DNA of 6,649 nt from Bacteroidales bacterium. GTDB taxonomy: Bacteria > Bacteroidota > Bacteroidia > Bacteroidales > FEN-979. Below, piece after piece: positions 5,289-6,649 of this stretch; within the stretch, counting starts at the first letter, position 1, and every line of letters begins with the position of its first letter. Location: positions 1 through 6,649 of the forward strand of contig JAFGNY010000015.1 in NCBI GenBank assembly GCA_016926765.1. The letters are read 5' to 3'. The notes beneath the pieces were generated by a model. The model was not told the origin of the DNA. It ran no database searches and saw only the letters and a list, made by a program, of their open reading frames with translations. The translations under genes were made by a program, and so were the position numbers.

Positions 5289-6649
5289 AGCTATCACCTT
5301 TTTCCACTGAACCTGAGTCCCAATTGTCGCCTTTAGAAAAAACAGGCCTGGCTTGATTTCCTGGCTAGCTGCATACCGGTCATACCGGATGGCGTGCTTC
5401 CCTATCGAAAAAATGCCTTCCCGGATCAGGCAGATGAATCGGCCCGTCATGTCAACCAATTCCATTTTCACCGATGCCTGATGATCCAGTTCGATATGAA
5501 TGTTCAGTTGTTCGCGGAAGGGATTAGGGTAAACTGTCAGGAGAATATTCTCCGGAGGTAGTGCAGGATCGGGTTCGCCAATATAGGTCGAATCATATCC
5601 TCCGGAGAAGCAGGTAACAATTCCGTTCCGTGCTCCCAGAACCATCTCCATGCTCAAATCGCCTACGATGTCGGGAATGGCATTCAGGGCATCCACCGCA
5701 TCGGAAGCCGGGACTATTTGCATTGTCGTCCCATCGGTTCCGTCCAGAAAATAGCCGTAGTTGCTTTGGAACAGGGTGCCAATGATCGCATCGTTGTAAC
5801 CATCCCAGGAGATGTCGCCGATGTTGGCCACATTCCAGGCTTTGTCGGCCAGGGGAACGGTCCAGATGTACTCTCCATCCAGGCCACTCAACACAATGCC
5901 CTGTGATCCGCTGTATGCTACAAGGATGTCACGGTATCCGTCTTTGTTCACATCCCCCATATCCTCCAACCGCAGGATGATGTAATACCCAAGATTTTTG
6001 TTGTGGAGAACGGATCCTGTTGCTGCATTCAGCAGGAGCATCATCCCGCTGAAATCTCCCGTGGCAACATCTTTTTTCCCGTCACCGTTGATGTCGTCCA
6101 GTTGCATCAACCCCCATACCGAAGTCCCTGAGGCAGGACGGGTCCATTCAACCTGGCCACTGGCGCCGTTAATGCCAAAGATCCCTCCTTCCGATTCCTG
6201 CTGGTTTGATCCTCCGGTTACGACATCCGGCTTGCCATCACCGGTAAAATCTTCTACCCCGATCACGGAGAACAGAGGGCCTGCGGCGGGATTCGGTCTC
6301 TCCCAGATCGAGGTGCCTGTGAGTCCGTTCAGGCAATAGACTCTTACAGGGCCGGTATTATTGCCATCATTTCCGGTTGAGGCTAAAACATCCGGCTTTC
6401 CGTCATTATTGTAATCGTAAGCAGCATCCACCTGGTACACCCATCCACCGTCACCATATTCGTGAGTATCGTGTTTCCAGATCTGTTGCCCGGTTTTTCC
6501 TGAAAATGCGATGATCGACCGGTCACCGCCGGCGGTTCCTACAATGACATCCCGGTAGCCGTCGTTATTGATATCGGAAATAGTTGTCATACAGGTCTGC
6601 CTGTAAGTGTAACCGGAATAAATCGCAGTGGCCCAAAGCACATCTCCGG
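5283..6649 (-). CDS. Secreted FG-GAP/PQQ-like beta-propeller protein with T9SS sorting domain (5' end outside window)
   Basis: This is the C-terminal 454 whole codons of a surface or secreted protein; the frame stays open to the window edge, so the gene starts beyond it. The GTG at 6641-6639 lies inside a repeat and is not a credible start. Counting from the first whole codon, Asp-rich calcium loops D-x-N-x-D-G-x-x-D start at 25, 78, 133, 185, 232 and 278, with a worn seventh copy at 326 (DIVGDLSME). Between them are PQQ-propeller-type motifs such as SGKTGQQIW, LNGLTGTSIW and LDGTDGTTM. The spacing of 46-55 residues indicates beta-propeller blades. After a proline-rich linker (about 358-366), residues 367-454 form a T9SS type A sorting domain: VYPNPF, a VKMELVDMTGR strand pair, and the KPGLFFLKATIG ... 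WKKVIAE ending. The family fold suggests binding or a scaffold role; no catalytic residues are seen, so I assign no function. It converges on the peptidase gene. Confidence 0.88.
   Translation of the reverse strand, partial: GDVLWATAIYSGYTYRQTCMTTISDINNDGYRDVIVGTAGGDRSIIAFSGKTGQQIWKHDTHEYGDGGWVYQVDAAYDYNNDGKPDVLASTGNDGNNTGPVRVYCLNGLTGTSIWERPNPAAGPLFSVIGVEDFTGDGKPDVVTGGSNQQESEGGIFGINGASGQVEWTRPASGTSVWGLMQLDDINGDGKKDVATGDFSGMMLLLNAATGSVLHNKNLGYYIILRLEDMGDVNKDGYRDILVAYSGSQGIVLSGLDGEYIWTVPLADKAWNVANIGDISWDGYNDAIIGTLFQSNYGYFLDGTDGTTMQIVPASDAVDALNAIPDIVGDLSMEMVLGARNGIVTCFSGGYDSTYIGEPDPALPPENILLTVYPNPFREQLNIHIELDHQASVKMELVDMTGRFICLIREGIFSIGKHAIRYDRYAASQEIKPGLFFLKATIGTQVQWKKVIAE

Noticed and set aside
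5718..6339. Plus-strand open frames opposite the propeller gene (5718-5906, 5998-6339)
   Set aside because: They are shadows of the repeat-rich minus-strand gene; no start context or recognisable domain.

Overview
The window looks like chromosomal DNA of a Bacteroidota (Bacteroidetes) bacterium. The evidence is a secreted protein ending in a type IX secretion (T9SS) type A sorting domain, an S46 dipeptidyl-peptidase, a LytS/LytTR-type two-component pair of the common Bacteroidetes form, an absence of Shine-Dalgarno sequences, and promoter-like sites that fit the Bacteroidetes -33/-7 pattern better than the E. coli one. I see no mobile element, tRNA, rRNA or CRISPR array. The longest stretch without a gene is 204 bases.

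Layout: (1) 1-489 (+), the C-terminal part of a LysE-type membrane exporter cut by the window edge. Ten bases later comes a small HdeD/DUF308-type six-helix membrane protein (536-1075, +). The two probably form one transcription unit, closed by a hairpin-plus-T-tract terminator at 1079-1097. (2) 2856-1085 (-), a sensor histidine kinase and its LytTR response regulator, overlapping by 4 bases (ATGA) and converging on the HdeD gene. (3) 2857-3060, a divergent intergenic region with one candidate promoter for each direction. (4) 3061-5262 (+), an exported S46 serine peptidase whose specificity position is Gly, as in DPP7. (5) 6649-5283 (-), the C-terminal part of a large secreted beta-propeller protein with seven visible calcium-loop repeats and a T9SS sorting domain. 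It converges on the peptidase, and a 13-bp hairpin contains both stop codons.

The genes do not form an obvious single pathway. The kinase and regulator are certainly a pair, but their target is not visible. The peptidase is divergent from the kinase, so shared control is possible but unproven. The peptidase (periplasmic, peptide scavenging) and the propeller protein (cell surface) fit a protein- or peptide-using lifestyle.

I do not find a convincing undescribed system. The observations most worth checking are the in-frame TAA at codon 6 of the natural HdeD start, which lies between two A homopolymers, and the convergent hairpin in which the stop codons of two opposed genes pair with each other.
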